Source: CAVTPD01 sp963736575
GTDB lineage: Bacteria > Bacteroidota > Bacteroidia > Cytophagales > JAAEPT01
Length of the DNA: 64,000 bases
Direction: 5' to 3'
NCBI GenBank assembly: GCA_963736575.1
Contig: CAVTPD010000003.1
Location: forward strand, 1,116,001-1,180,000
The notes under the pieces were generated by a model. The model saw only the letters and a program-made list of their open reading frames with translations, was not told the origin of the DNA and searched no databases. Both the position numbers and the translations under genes were made by a program. This document shows positions 1 through 8,928 of the stretch, piece after piece. Position 1 is the first letter of the stretch; every line of letters begins with the position of its first letter.

Positions 1-1
1 A

Positions 2-40
2 GATGCTGAAATTGAAGATTTCAGAATTAAATTCTTCTAA
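2..40 (+). CDS. 3' end of an upstream gene (partial)
   Basis: The first bases can be read as the tail of a plus-strand gene ending DAEIEDFRIKFF followed by TAA at 38-40. A strong rho-independent terminator starts about 28 bp later, which supports a gene ending here. Only about 12 codons are visible, so no function can be given, and a different reading frame is possible. Confidence 0.4.
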   Translation, partial: DAEIEDFRIKFF

Positions 41-67
41 AAAATAAAAACCTTATAAAATACAAGA

Positions 68-106
68 AAGGCTGTCTCCAAAGAAAAAGAGACAGCCTTT
101 TTTATT
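68..106 (+). terminator. Rho-independent terminator
   Basis: An 11-bp perfect stem (AAGGCTGTCTC at 68-78, GAGACAGCCTT at 89-99) is followed by a T-run. It closes the transcription unit that enters the window from the left. Confidence 0.85.
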
Positions 107-660
107 ATAACAGCCCGTATGTTTTATTAGTAATTTTTAGAATTATATCTAGTTAGAGCTATAGATGCCTGTTTGATTCACCTGTATTCTTTTAGTTCTC
201 TTGGCTTTAGAGCAACTTCCTTTCCCTTTCAGTTGTCTTCTTTAGAATTGATAGTTTTCATGGCTTCTATGACCTGAATCGGCGGTGATGTTTTGGCTAT
301 TCTACAAAGAGTTGGCTGAAGCTGCATTAGCTTCGGTTTTTAAGAAATGTTCTTTCTGCTAATTGTGGTTATGGGCTTGTGTTTATTTTTGTTGGTTTTT
401 ATGCCATACCCATCTGTTTAAGTTAAAATGAATACTTACCACCAGAGTACTGCCGAGTAATTAATAAATGTTTTTTAAACAGATAATGATTAATAGTATT
501 GTGCTAGGCTCACATTATAAAAGGGTTTGCTGTTTCAGCATAAACAACTTTAACAAGATTTTTTTCTAGCATTAATAGGTGGAAAAATACTATATGGTTG
601 CAATTATTCTTTTTGAATTAAAAACGTATAACACACCCCTCAATTTATTAACGTTGAGGC
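107..660. other. Intergenic stretch with no intact gene
   Basis: About 550 bp without a convincing intact reading frame on either strand. The only coding-like trace I see is on the minus strand at about 242-346 (separate entry). The rest is AT-rich with no clear repeat, RNA or promoter that I can defend. Confidence 0.5.
242..346 (-). pseudogene. Possible transposase remnant (IS1182/IS4-like)
   Basis: Read on the minus strand, this stretch gives an interrupted peptide with the segment ITADSGHRSHENYQF after an in-frame stop. DDE transposases of the IS1182 group commonly contain a motif of the form TADaGYgSeeNyeyL, which this resembles. No flanking inverted repeats or further transposase motifs are visible. 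At most this is a small decayed fragment, and chance similarity is possible. Confidence 0.22.
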
Positions 661-666
661 ACAAAA

Positions 667-736
667 AAAGGCGAAACCGATTCGGTTCGCCTTTGTTTTT
701 ATAGTCTTTAATGAAGGTTTTTAATCCTTCATTAAA
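667..736 (-). terminator. Terminator hairpins downstream of the first secreted-protein gene
   Basis: Two hairpins follow the minus-strand stop at 745. The first has an 11-bp perfect stem (TTTAATGAAGG at 707-717, CCTTCATTAAA at 726-736). The second (667-694, AAAGGCGAA paired with TTCGCCTTT) has a T-run when read on the minus strand, so it looks like the actual terminator. A third inverted repeat (735-764) overlaps the last codons. Confidence 0.75.
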
Positions 737-744
737 TTGTTGGT

Positions 745-2112
745 TTAATGTTGAACCAACAATTTAAATGGGTTTGAATATCCAGATACCATAATGTAAT
801 ACATGCCATTTTCTAAATTAGTAACGTTAATAACGGCTTGTCCGTTTACAACATCATAAGTTCCTTCGGAATGCATGGTAAGAGAATTTATTATTTTTGC
901 TGTGTAAGTCTCTTTTTCGTCAAAATTATTTAATGATAATAATGAACTATTAGAAGCTGGGTTGGGGTAAATACCAAAATCAACTGTTCCGGTTGCTATA
1001 ACAGGCACTATTTTAGAATAAGCAAAAGTACCATCGTAATCGGTTTGTTTTAATCGGAAATATATAACCTCTTCAAAAGGAAAGGCTGGTGCAGAATATT
1101 CGTAATCAATTATTGAAGAAGAGTTACCTGCCCCAACAATATTATCTAATTGCGTAAAAGATAAAATATCTTCAGAGTATTCTATAGTAAAATAATCGTT
1201 GTTTTCTTCTGAAGCCGTTTGCCATGCAAATTGAAACTCGTTGTTTTCTAGTTCAGCAGTGAAAAACACAAGGTCTATTGGTAAAGGATCGGTAGAATCA
1301 TTGTTTGAAAAACAACCAGTGCTGTCTGAATCAGGAGTACCTCCATCATCACAATAACTACAAAAGCCAGGAAGTGAACCGAAACTCACATATCCATTAC
1401 CAGTTGAACCATCACAATCAAAGTTAGAACCATTGTCTGTAAGAGTTGTAATATTCGGAATACTGATTGATCCATTATTGTCAATATCAGTACCATTTTG
1501 AAATACAACCGTAGTACCTAATAATTTTATAGCCCCCGTATTATTAAGGCCGAATGTATTGGCAGTTTCAAAATTTCCACCTACTGAGATTTTTCCAGCA
1601 TTGTTTAAAATAAATCCATTTGATTCAACATCAAAACTCCCACTTACTTTTAAATTGCCTGTTGAGCCAATAGTCCAAACATTTGTGCCACCTGAGCCTG
1701 ATTTAAAGATACTTCCAGCTTTTAAATTACCGTTAAGTGTAAGTGGTGAAGGCTGCCCGTCGCCACTATACTGGCCTGTAATATCAACAGTTCCCCCCTC
1801 TTCGATAATTAATTCTGTATTAGGTGCTGTAAAATTACCATCAATTTTTAAATACCCTCCATTCAATACTCTTATTATAAGTGAAGAAGGATGCCCGCCT
1901 TGTACTCTAAAATCACCTGTATAATAAACGCTGTCTCCAATATGTACCTCTTTGTCAGCTAGGTAAGTCGAGTTACTAGGGAAAGGAGATGTGCCACCTA
2001 ACCAACTAGTACCGCTAGTAATTAAACCGTCGGTATCTGTTTCGAAATCTTGTGCATGCCCAGCAGTTAGACAAAGACAAAATAATATGAAAATTGTAAA
2101 AATATTTTTCAT
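745..2112 (-). CDS. Secreted beta-repeat protein with T9SS sorting domain (paralogue 1)
   Basis: Predicted secreted or cell-surface protein of about 455 residues. I place the start at 2112, where MKNIFTIFILFCLCLTAGHAQ forms a clean signal peptide; the frame continues upstream without a good start. Residues about 22-250 are Gly/Asn-rich short repeats with phrases such as LIIEEGGTVDITG, typical of a right-handed beta-solenoid. A Cys-containing segment follows (FDCDGSTGNGYVSFG). Residues about 285-385 form the FN3-like module common in Bacteroidota (LPIDLVFFTAELENN, WQTASEENNDYFTIE, YFRLKQTDYDG). The end (from GIYPNPAS) is a type A T9SS sorting domain. It is divergent from four plus-strand paralogues. 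Ligand or enzymatic activity is unknown; an adhesive or surface role is inferred. Confidence 0.8.
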   Translation of the reverse strand: MKNIFTIFILFCLCLTAGHAQDFETDTDGLITSGTSWLGGTSPFPSNSTYLADKEVHIGDSVYYTGDFRVQGGHPSSLIIRVLNGGYLKIDGNFTAPNTELIIEEGGTVDITGQYSGDGQPSPLTLNGNLKAGSIFKSGSGGTNVWTIGSTGNLKVSGSFDVESNGFILNNAGKISVGGNFETANTFGLNNTGAIKLLGTTVVFQNGTDIDNNGSISIPNITTLTDNGSNFDCDGSTGNGYVSFGSLPGFCSYCDDGGTPDSDSTGCFSNNDSTDPLPIDLVFFTAELENNEFQFAWQTASEENNDYFTIEYSEDILSFTQLDNIVGAGNSSSIIDYEYSAPAFPFEEVIYFRLKQTDYDGTFAYSKIVPVIATGTVDFGIYPNPASNSSLLSLNNFDEKETYTAKIINSLTMHSEGTYDVVNGQAVINVTNLENGMYYIMVSGYSNPFKLLVQH

Positions 2113-2517
2113 GGTGTGATTCTTTTTTTTACAAAGAAAAGGCTTAAATATTAACGCAACAAGAAATACAATTAAAATAATTGTATGTGAATCAATTATA
2201 TACGTCTTTATTTTTTTATAAAAAATTACAGGTAAAATAATTATGCGCACAAATCCTTTTTGAGGGTGCAATACTATTATATGGAGTAACAGAAACTATT
2301 ATTTACCCTTTATTGTTGGGTTTTTGAGGAAGATATATATTGTTTTTCTCATGTTTTATTACATCCATAACTAAATAAATGCCTGTTATTTGGTTGTTAA
2401 CCAACTGTTAACTAGCTAAATAAATAAATTATTTCTGTTTTGTGGATAAAAAATGATCTACTTTTGTAGGGTAGTGAATTCAATTGGAGTCAAGTTAAAT
2501 TTTAACACCAAATAATT
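2113..2517. other. Divergent intergenic region between two paralogues
   Basis: About 400 bp separate the divergently transcribed secreted-protein genes. It holds a likely plus-strand promoter near 2439-2466 (separate entry) and presumably the minus-strand promoter. I see no RNA gene or repeat in it. Confidence 0.5.
2439..2466 (+). promoter_or_regulatory. Bacteroidota-type promoter (TTTG / TAnnTTTG)
   Basis: TTTG at 2439-2442 and TACTTTTG at 2459-2466 match the Bacteroidota sigma-factor consensus (TTTG, then TAnnTTTG), with a 16-base spacer, slightly shorter than usual. The predicted leader to the ATG at 2518 is about 45 nt. Confidence 0.55.
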
Positions 2518-3945
2518 ATGAAATTTTTATACAGCTTAATAATGTCTCTTGCTTCAATTAGCTTAGCTATAGGGCAAAGTGATTCTACATTCTCCAATGG
2601 TGATTGGGATGATAATTCAATATGGAAAGACGGTAATTTTCCTGGTGTCTTTTCTGGGGGTGTGGTATATGTGCAGGAACCAGATACTGTTATATATATA
2701 AATAAAACAGTAAATGTTCCTGGTGATTTAGTTCTAAGAAAAAATACTAATATTCAACCACCAAGAATAATTATTGGTCCAGGAGGTAGATTAAATATTG
2801 GAGGTGATTTGATTTTTGCAGATCAGTCAACTCCTAGGATAACTGTAAAAGGAACTAGTCTTAGTAAAGCAATACTGAATGTTGAAGGTGATTTCGCATT
2901 TACTAGTAATAATAATGACTCAGAGATTAATTTTGAACACGCTGTGGTATATGTAGGTAATGATTTCAAGCTTCTTGGTGGGTCAAATTTGAAACTTAAC
3001 TTTAGTGAGGACGTTATTCTTTCTGTTAATGGCAATTTTGCTGCTAGTCAGTCTCAAATATTAAATTTTGATGAGACATCTGCTATTTTAGTAGATAGCG
3101 TAACAACTATTTCCAGTGGTCTTTCCGGTGTGTTAAATGGTAAATTAATGTTGGGCGGTGGCATGACCGGTACTTTAGCAGGTGTTAATATTGATGTTTC
3201 CGATGTTATTGAAATATTCTCAGATAGTACATTAGATCTTCAAAATGATTCTCGTACCGGTATGAGTACAAATAGCATTAATGGTGGTATTTTAGATTTC
3301 GCAGAGCAATATCCTGTATTCTGTTCATACAGCGCTTTGTGTAGATCGGTTTGTGCTACTTCAACAATAGCTTCGGTGAAAGCAATTTGTGGTGGAGCCA
3401 GTCCCCTTCCAGTTACGTGGGCAGAAGTTTCAGTTCAAGAAAGCTTAGGTCTGGTGACTGTTTACTGGTCAACGTATTCAGAAAGTGATAACGATTATTT
3501 TGAGGTTTATAAGTCTAACGATGCAGAAAACTGGACAAGTGTTGGCGTTGTTGCTGGTGCAGGTTATTCTAAAGAATTATTATCCTACGCGCTAATAGAT
3601 ACAGAATCACCAACAGAAATCACCTACTATAGAGTAGCACAAGTAGATTATGATGGTGCAAGTGAATTTTCTAAAACGGTAGTTTATATTCCGGGTACTG
3701 GTTTAGCCAGTTCAGAAGGTTTGTATCCTAATCCAAACGAGGGCTCTTTTTACCTAGATTTAGGAGAAGACGAGTTGCTTTCTGTTTCAATAACCAATTC
3801 AAAAGGCGAATCGGTATCTTTTAATTATACGCTTTTAGACAACCTTATTAAAGTTGAAATAGATGGTTCTTATTCTTCAGGATTTTATACCGTTACCATG
3901 GTAACCAATAATGGTGTAGCGCAAAAGAATTTTGTGATTAAATAA
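2518..3945 (+). CDS. Secreted beta-repeat protein with T9SS sorting domain (paralogue 2)
   Basis: 475-residue predicted surface protein. Residues 1-19 are a signal peptide (MKFLYSLIMSLASISLAIGQ). Residues about 20-290 are short beta-strand repeats (IIIGPGGRLNIGGDL and similar) suggesting a beta-solenoid. From about 298 the FN3-like module begins (LPVTWAEVSVQ, YWSTYSESDNDYFEVYKS, TYYRVAQVDYDGA). From about 400 (LYPNPNEGSFYLDL) runs the T9SS type A sorting domain. It is the most diverged plus-strand member in its N-terminal half but nearly the same as the others in the last 70 residues. A strong terminator follows, so it is probably transcribed alone. Confidence 0.8.
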   Translation: MKFLYSLIMSLASISLAIGQSDSTFSNGDWDDNSIWKDGNFPGVFSGGVVYVQEPDTVIYINKTVNVPGDLVLRKNTNIQPPRIIIGPGGRLNIGGDLIFADQSTPRITVKGTSLSKAILNVEGDFAFTSNNNDSEINFEHAVVYVGNDFKLLGGSNLKLNFSEDVILSVNGNFAASQSQILNFDETSAILVDSVTTISSGLSGVLNGKLMLGGGMTGTLAGVNIDVSDVIEIFSDSTLDLQNDSRTGMSTNSINGGILDFAEQYPVFCSYSALCRSVCATSTIASVKAICGGASPLPVTWAEVSVQESLGLVTVYWSTYSESDNDYFEVYKSNDAENWTSVGVVAGAGYSKELLSYALIDTESPTEITYYRVAQVDYDGASEFSKTVVYIPGTGLASSEGLYPNPNEGSFYLDLGEDELLSVSITNSKGESVSFNYTLLDNLIKVEIDGSYSSGFYTVTMVTNNGVAQKNFVIK

Positions 3946-3974
3946 AGAATAGACAAAAGTATAATTGCTTTACT

Positions 3975-4013
3975 AAGCCGGTGAGATATTAAATATTTCA
4001 CCGGCTTTTTTTT
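3975..4013 (+). terminator. Rho-independent terminator
   Basis: AAGCCGGTGA at 3975-3984 pairs with TCACCGGCTT and is followed by eight T residues. It ends paralogue 2. Confidence 0.85.
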
Positions 4014-4293
4014 AAAATTTTCATGATTCCCATTTTGAGAATGTTTTTTTAGTAAATGCTATATATTTCTTTAAATCAATTGTTTAACATTATTTACGCT
4101 GCTTTTTTTTGAGAAACTGTTTGTTTTTAATTTATACAAGTACTTTTTATGACAAAAGTCATATGTTTTTTTCTTAAAAAAATAGGGTTTACAGATAGAT
4201 GGTAATGATAATACGTTTTTTTTGACTTCTTTTGCTAAACTTATTGCACAAGGGACGGTGTAATAAAAATCACAAATAATAACCTTTATAATC
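4014..4293. other. Long upstream region of paralogue 3
   Basis: About 280 bp of very AT-rich DNA, including T-runs, with no coding evidence. It shares TTTTCATGATTC (4018-4029) with the region before paralogue 4 (5830-5841). The distances to the start codons differ, so I do not call it an operator. Confidence 0.4.
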
Positions 4294-5637
4294 ATGAAGT
4301 TAACATTCACCTTTTTATTGGTGTTCATGGGCATTAATTTGCTCTATGCCACTAACTATTATACCTCTAGTGATGGAAACATCAATACAGCTGCTAAATG
4401 GGTTGGTAATTCTAAACCGCCGGGTGGTTGTTCTACCTCTAATGCAGCAGGCGATAGTATCTTTATTAGTGATAATATGACTATTTCTTGCACTCAATAT
4501 CAATTAAACAATGCTGTTATAATTATTAAATCAACGGGTTCTTTAACCGTAACGGGTGCATTTGCTCCTAACAACGGTGCTAAACTTATTATTGAAAGCG
4601 GAGGGAGCCTAGTGACAACCGGAGATTTAATTATGGGTTCCGACGGTCAATTTATTTCAACTGGCGGAAGTGTTGTAATTGGTGGGAATTTTGAAACCAG
4701 AGGCACGGTAAATATTTTAGAGTCTTCTGATTTTACTGTAAAGGGAATGTTTGGGGGAACATCTAATACTGTTTTAAATATAGACGGTGTTGTGAATGCC
4801 GATGGTGGTTTTAGAATATATTCTTCATCAATAAATGTTGGTGAAACAGGGGTTTTAAATGTTAAAACTAACAATGTAACATTTGGAAACGCCTCTTTAA
4901 ATAATAATGGGTATATCTATATTGAGGATGCCACTTCTATAACCGATTGGAATGGGTCTTCAAATAATGATTGTGACGGTAGCTTAGGAACTGGTGTAAT
5001 AGGTTTTGGAAATGCTGCATTGTGCGGTACTATTTGCGGTTCAGGCGCTTCTGGTTCTGGGTATTGTTTTGATAACAGCCCTCCGCCATCACCTATATTA
5101 CCGGTTACATGGTTAACCGTTCAGGCCTTAGATAAAATGGGAAGTGTAGAAGTCTTTTGGTCTACAGCTTCGGAAGAAAACAACAATTATTTTGTGATAG
5201 AAAGATCTCTTGATGGGGAATCATGGTTGTCTATTGGTTCGGTAGATGGCGCTGGAACTTCTAGTAGAATAACTAACTATAGTTTCTTAGATAATGAAAC
5301 CGTTAGTGTATTAACGTACTATAGAATTAAACAAGTAGATTTTGATGGGCAGTTTGATTATTCTAAAATAGTTGTCTTTATTCCAGGCTCTCAATCTTTG
5401 TATACAGAAGGTTTGTACCCTAATCCAAATGAAGGGTTGTTTTATATAGATTTAGGAGAAGATGAAATTGTTTCTTTGTCTATTGTAGATTCTAAAGGGA
5501 GTTTAATTGAATTTGATTATTCAATTTTAGAAAATTTGATTAAAATAGAAATAGATGGCTTTTATTCCGTTGGTTTCTATACTTCTATAATGGTTACCCA
5601 AAAAGGGGTTTACCAAAGAAATTTTATTATTAGATAA
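4294..5637 (+). CDS. Secreted beta-repeat protein with T9SS sorting domain (paralogue 3)
   Basis: 447 residues, closely related to the next two genes. The signal peptide is MKLTFTFLLVFMGINLLYA. The mature N-terminus begins NYYTSSDGNINTAAKWVG, a motif shared with paralogues 4 and 5. A beta-repeat region follows to about 230, then a Cys segment (NDCDGSLGTGVIGFGNAALC) also shared with the paralogues, the FN3-like module from LPVTWLTVQA to the segment TYYRIKQVDFDG, and a T9SS type A sorting domain from LYPNPNEGLFYIDL. It has its own terminator. The function is unknown; secretion by T9SS and surface anchoring are inferred from the C-terminus. Confidence 0.8.
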   Translation: MKLTFTFLLVFMGINLLYATNYYTSSDGNINTAAKWVGNSKPPGGCSTSNAAGDSIFISDNMTISCTQYQLNNAVIIIKSTGSLTVTGAFAPNNGAKLIIESGGSLVTTGDLIMGSDGQFISTGGSVVIGGNFETRGTVNILESSDFTVKGMFGGTSNTVLNIDGVVNADGGFRIYSSSINVGETGVLNVKTNNVTFGNASLNNNGYIYIEDATSITDWNGSSNNDCDGSLGTGVIGFGNAALCGTICGSGASGSGYCFDNSPPPSPILPVTWLTVQALDKMGSVEVFWSTASEENNNYFVIERSLDGESWLSIGSVDGAGTSSRITNYSFLDNETVSVLTYYRIKQVDFDGQFDYSKIVVFIPGSQSLYTEGLYPNPNEGLFYIDLGEDEIVSLSIVDSKGSLIEFDYSILENLIKIEIDGFYSVGFYTSIMVTQKGVYQRNFIIR

Positions 5638-5664
5638 ATAGCAGTGTTGTATTAGTTGTTACTT

Positions 5665-5699
5665 TAAAAAGCCAATGTTCTTGAACATTGGCTTTTTTA
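5665..5699 (+). terminator. Rho-independent terminator
   Basis: Perfect stem AAAGCCAATGTTC / GAACATTGGCTTT with a two-base loop and a T-run, 28 bp after the stop of paralogue 3. Confidence 0.88.
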
Positions 5700-5904
5700 T
5701 TTGTCTAAAATTTCCCAAAACGGGAATAACAGTGTTTTTTTGAAAAAAGTATGTGCTTTTTTTTAATTAAAGAAAATATTTTTAGTCTCCATAAAGCCCT
5801 TTAATTTGATTTGAGGGCTGTTTTTAAAGTTTTCATGATTCGTTGGTATAGTTGTTATGTTATAAGTGATGTAATAAAAGAATAATAATTTAACAATTAC
5901 TCCC

Positions 5905-7245
5905 ATGAAAACTACATTAACCTTCCTTTCACTTCTGTTAAGTCTTAATGTTTTATTTGCTGCAAATTACTATACAATTAGTGATGGGGCAATGAACTCT
6001 ACTTCAAAATGGAGAGGCAATAACAAGCCTAGTGGTTGGAACTCTGCAGATAAATGGTCGGGTTCGCCTAAAGACACTGTATTTGTGCGTAATGAGATGA
6101 CGGCACCTTCCTATGCAGTCAATGGCCCAAGTATAGTATTGGTTATTGAGGCTGGTGGTTTATTAGATGTAAAGGGTAATATGTCAATGAACAATTCTAC
6201 TTTAATTATTAAAGACGGTGGAACCTTGAATGCAAGTGGAGGTTTTACTACGAGTAATACATCGGGTTCTGATATTGTAATTAGTGGTAGTATGAATGTT
6301 GCTGATAATCTTTCTCAAATAGCCGGTAAATGGGAAGTGACAGAAACGGGCTTCTTGAACGTTGGTGGTGATTTTAACAACAACACCGGAGCTATGAGTT
6401 TTAATAACGCAGGTGCAGTTGCTGTTTTAGGTGATGTTTCATTTCATGATGGGGATTTTAATATAGCAAAAACAGGAAGTTTCTATTCTGAAGGTACATC
6501 AGTCACTGTAGGACATGCTAATATAGTTAACGAAGGTTATATGGGTTTTTTAAAGGCAACTTCAATAAATACATGGTCTGGTACTTGGGACTGTGATGGC
6601 ACTAGTGGTTTAGGTTCAGTAGCTTTTGGTGAAACGGTAAATTGCGCTACTATTTGTAACGGTGGTGGTAGTGAAAGCTGTGGTTCTAATGTTTCTGTTT
6701 CACCAGCTTTACCCGTAACATGGTTAGATGTAATAGCAATAGATATAGATGGTGAGGTTGTCATAGAATGGTCAACGGCTTCGGAAGAAAACAATGATTA
6801 TTTTATAGTAGAAAAATCGTTAGATGGGGAAACATGGATACCTGTTAATGCAGTAGAAGGTGCTGGTAATTCTAGCGAACCACTTTATTATAGCAGTGTT
6901 GATTTTGAAACAGTAAATGAACTTACATACTATAGAATTATGCAAGTTGATTATGATGGCCAGTATGAATATTCGAAAATTGTAGTGTATATACCAACCA
7001 GTACAGATTATAATGTGGGTTTATACCCTAATCCTAATATAGGTGCTTTTTATATAGACCTTGGTGAGGATCAATTAAAAGCTATTTCTATCCTTAACAT
7101 TCAGGGTAACAGTATAGATTTTGAAATGGAGCAAGTAAATAATTTAGTAAAGATAAAATTACAAAACACAGTACCTGAAGGCTTTTATTCAGTTGTAACT
7201 GTTACAAACAAAGGTGTAGCTCAAAATAATTTCGTAAAGAAATAA
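5905..7245 (+). CDS. Secreted beta-repeat protein with T9SS sorting domain (paralogue 4)
   Basis: 446 residues with signal peptide MKTTLTFLSLLLSLNVLFA, then NYYTISDGAMNSTSKWRG as in the neighbours. The middle has short strands with GG/NN turns (LVIEAGGLLDVKGN). The Cys motif is WDCDGTSGLGSVAFGETVNC, then the FN3-like module (LPVTWLDVIAIDID, EWSTASEENNDYFIVEKS, TYYRIMQVDYDG) and a T9SS type A domain (LYPNPNIGAFYIDL). The paralogues form a head-to-tail array, each with its own terminator and upstream region, consistent with duplication and separate expression. Confidence 0.8.
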   Translation: MKTTLTFLSLLLSLNVLFAANYYTISDGAMNSTSKWRGNNKPSGWNSADKWSGSPKDTVFVRNEMTAPSYAVNGPSIVLVIEAGGLLDVKGNMSMNNSTLIIKDGGTLNASGGFTTSNTSGSDIVISGSMNVADNLSQIAGKWEVTETGFLNVGGDFNNNTGAMSFNNAGAVAVLGDVSFHDGDFNIAKTGSFYSEGTSVTVGHANIVNEGYMGFLKATSINTWSGTWDCDGTSGLGSVAFGETVNCATICNGGGSESCGSNVSVSPALPVTWLDVIAIDIDGEVVIEWSTASEENNDYFIVEKSLDGETWIPVNAVEGAGNSSEPLYYSSVDFETVNELTYYRIMQVDYDGQYEYSKIVVYIPTSTDYNVGLYPNPNIGAFYIDLGEDQLKAISILNIQGNSIDFEMEQVNNLVKIKLQNTVPEGFYSVVTVTNKGVAQNNFVKK

Positions 7246-7270
7246 AGTTTTAGTAAAAATATATAAGTGG

Positions 7271-7309
7271 TATATTAAGCTCAGGATATCATGTTCTGGG
7301 CTTTTTTTA
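7271..7309 (+). terminator. Weak rho-independent terminator
   Basis: AGCTCAG and CTGGGCT form a short stem with one G-T pair and an AT-rich loop, followed by seven T residues, just after paralogue 4. Confidence 0.55.
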
Positions 7310-7462
7310 AAGGATTTTATGTGCTATTGCTTCAGAAAAGAAAATGTTTTCTAATTTATTTTAGACTAAACCATCTGTTTTTTTGAAGAACATAATTTTT
7401 TGGCCTGATTTTCTCATGTAGTACTATGTAAGTTTTTATTGAAAACTTTAAATATTACAGAT

Positions 7463-8803
7463 ATGAAAAATCACATAAAAATATATTTAGCCTTGATTAT
7501 TTGTTCTATGCTAACAATTTCGGCTTATGCAACTAATTATTATACCTCCTCTAATGGCGTTTTTGAAACCGGATCTAATTGGATTGGAGGTACCGGCCCA
7601 GGAACGAACTATTTAGATAAAACCGGGGGAGTAAGCGATACAGTATTTGTTAGAGATGCTATGACAATTGCTACAAACTTTTCTGTTCAAGGTTCAGAAA
7701 TGGTGCTGATTATAGAAACAGGGGGTTCAATAACTGTTTCTGGTACAGGTTATATTAATGGGGCTCAAATTATAATACAAGAAGGTGCTCTATTAGATTT
7801 TTCAGGAACATATTCAACAGCCAATAATGCCACGGATAGAACCACCATAAATGGAACTATGCATATTGGCGGAGATATTAACAATGCAGCAGGTACTTGG
7901 TTAATTGGACAAAACGGAAAACTTACTGTAAATGGGAATATTAGCAATAATGATCCTGACATGAATTTTATAAATAACGGTAGAGTATACGTAAAAAATA
8001 ATGTACAGTTTTTTACAGGAGCTTGGACTAACGGTGAAAACTCAACATTCAGAACCGAGGGTTTAGATATATTTGTTGGTAGTGCTACTATTAATAATAA
8101 TGGTTCTATGGAATTTGTAAACGTAGAAAACAATACTACATGGTCTGGTACTTGGGATTGCGACGGTGATCTTGGTACAGGTAGTGTAGATTTTGGTACA
8201 AACATGGATTGCGCGGTAATTTGTAATGGCGGCGGAAGCTCTTCCTGTAGTTCAAATGTGCCACTACCTGTAGAATGGTTAAATATAGCTGCGGTATTAA
8301 CAGATACTTTTGTAGAGGTAAATTGGTCTACTTCTTCAGAGAAAAATAATGATTTTTTTGTGGTAGAGAAATCGTATGATACCAACGAATGGTTTGCTAT
8401 AGGCTCTATAGACGGTTCTGGTAACTCAAGCCAAACTCAGGAGTATAACTTTAAGGACGAAAATAAAAAACGAGGTATAGTATATTATAGAATTTCGCAG
8501 ATAGATTTTGATGGGCATACCGATTATTCTTCACTTGTTTTTGTAAAAGTAAATGAGGAATATACTGCTTCAGAAATGGATTTGTATCCCAATCCTAACA
8601 ACGGAGAATTTTATGTTAATTTAACGGAAGAACAAATTAAATCCGTAGAGATTTACAATTTACAGCAAGTGAGAATACCATGTAAGATGGTGTATTTAGA
8701 GGGTAAACTACAAGTGAAAATTTTAGGCGCAACTTATGGTTATCTTACAGCTGTAATTATAACTAATGCAGGAGTTCAGCAAAAAAACTTCTTAGTAAGA
8801 TAA
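7463..8803 (+). CDS. Secreted beta-repeat protein with T9SS sorting domain (paralogue 5)
   Basis: 446 residues from the ATG at 7463. The frame is open from a TTG at 7439, but the ATG directly precedes a good signal peptide (MKNHIKIYLALIICSMLTIS). The layout matches paralogues 3 and 4: NYYTSSNGVFETGSNWIGG at the mature N-terminus, beta repeats, a Cys motif (WDCDGDLGTGSVDFG), an FN3-like module (LPVEWLNIAAV, NWSTSSEKNNDFFVVEKS, VYYRISQIDFDG) and a T9SS type A sorting domain (LYPNPNNGEFYVNL). It is the last gene of the array and is followed by a terminator. Function unknown. Confidence 0.8.
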   Translation: MKNHIKIYLALIICSMLTISAYATNYYTSSNGVFETGSNWIGGTGPGTNYLDKTGGVSDTVFVRDAMTIATNFSVQGSEMVLIIETGGSITVSGTGYINGAQIIIQEGALLDFSGTYSTANNATDRTTINGTMHIGGDINNAAGTWLIGQNGKLTVNGNISNNDPDMNFINNGRVYVKNNVQFFTGAWTNGENSTFRTEGLDIFVGSATINNNGSMEFVNVENNTTWSGTWDCDGDLGTGSVDFGTNMDCAVICNGGGSSSCSSNVPLPVEWLNIAAVLTDTFVEVNWSTSSEKNNDFFVVEKSYDTNEWFAIGSIDGSGNSSQTQEYNFKDENKKRGIVYYRISQIDFDGHTDYSSLVFVKVNEEYTASEMDLYPNPNNGEFYVNLTEEQIKSVEIYNLQQVRIPCKMVYLEGKLQVKILGATYGYLTAVIITNAGVQQKNFLVR

Positions 8804-8828
8804 GCTCTAAAGTTTTAATACTTACCTA

Positions 8829-8868
8829 AGCCCTGTTTCAAATTAAAGTTTGGAACAGGCCTTTTTAT
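8829..8868 (+). terminator. Rho-independent terminator
   Basis: An imperfect stem (GCCCTGTTTC / GAACAGGCC) followed by TTTTTATT lies 25 bp after the stop of paralogue 5. Confidence 0.7.
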
Positions 8869-8928
8869 TTTAAAGAAGCCCACTTAATTTTTTATTGTTA
8901 GTTTTACAGCCGTTAATAGATTCCGTTT

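Noticed and set aside
4018..5841. Shared operator TTTTCATGATTC upstream of paralogues 3 and 4
   Set aside because: Only two copies, at very different distances from the start codons (about 275 and 75 bp). More likely left over from duplication.
7765..8385. 206-codon antisense frame within paralogue 5
   Set aside because: It lies opposite a gene with clear signal peptide and T9SS domain; low-complexity composition and no counterpart motif.
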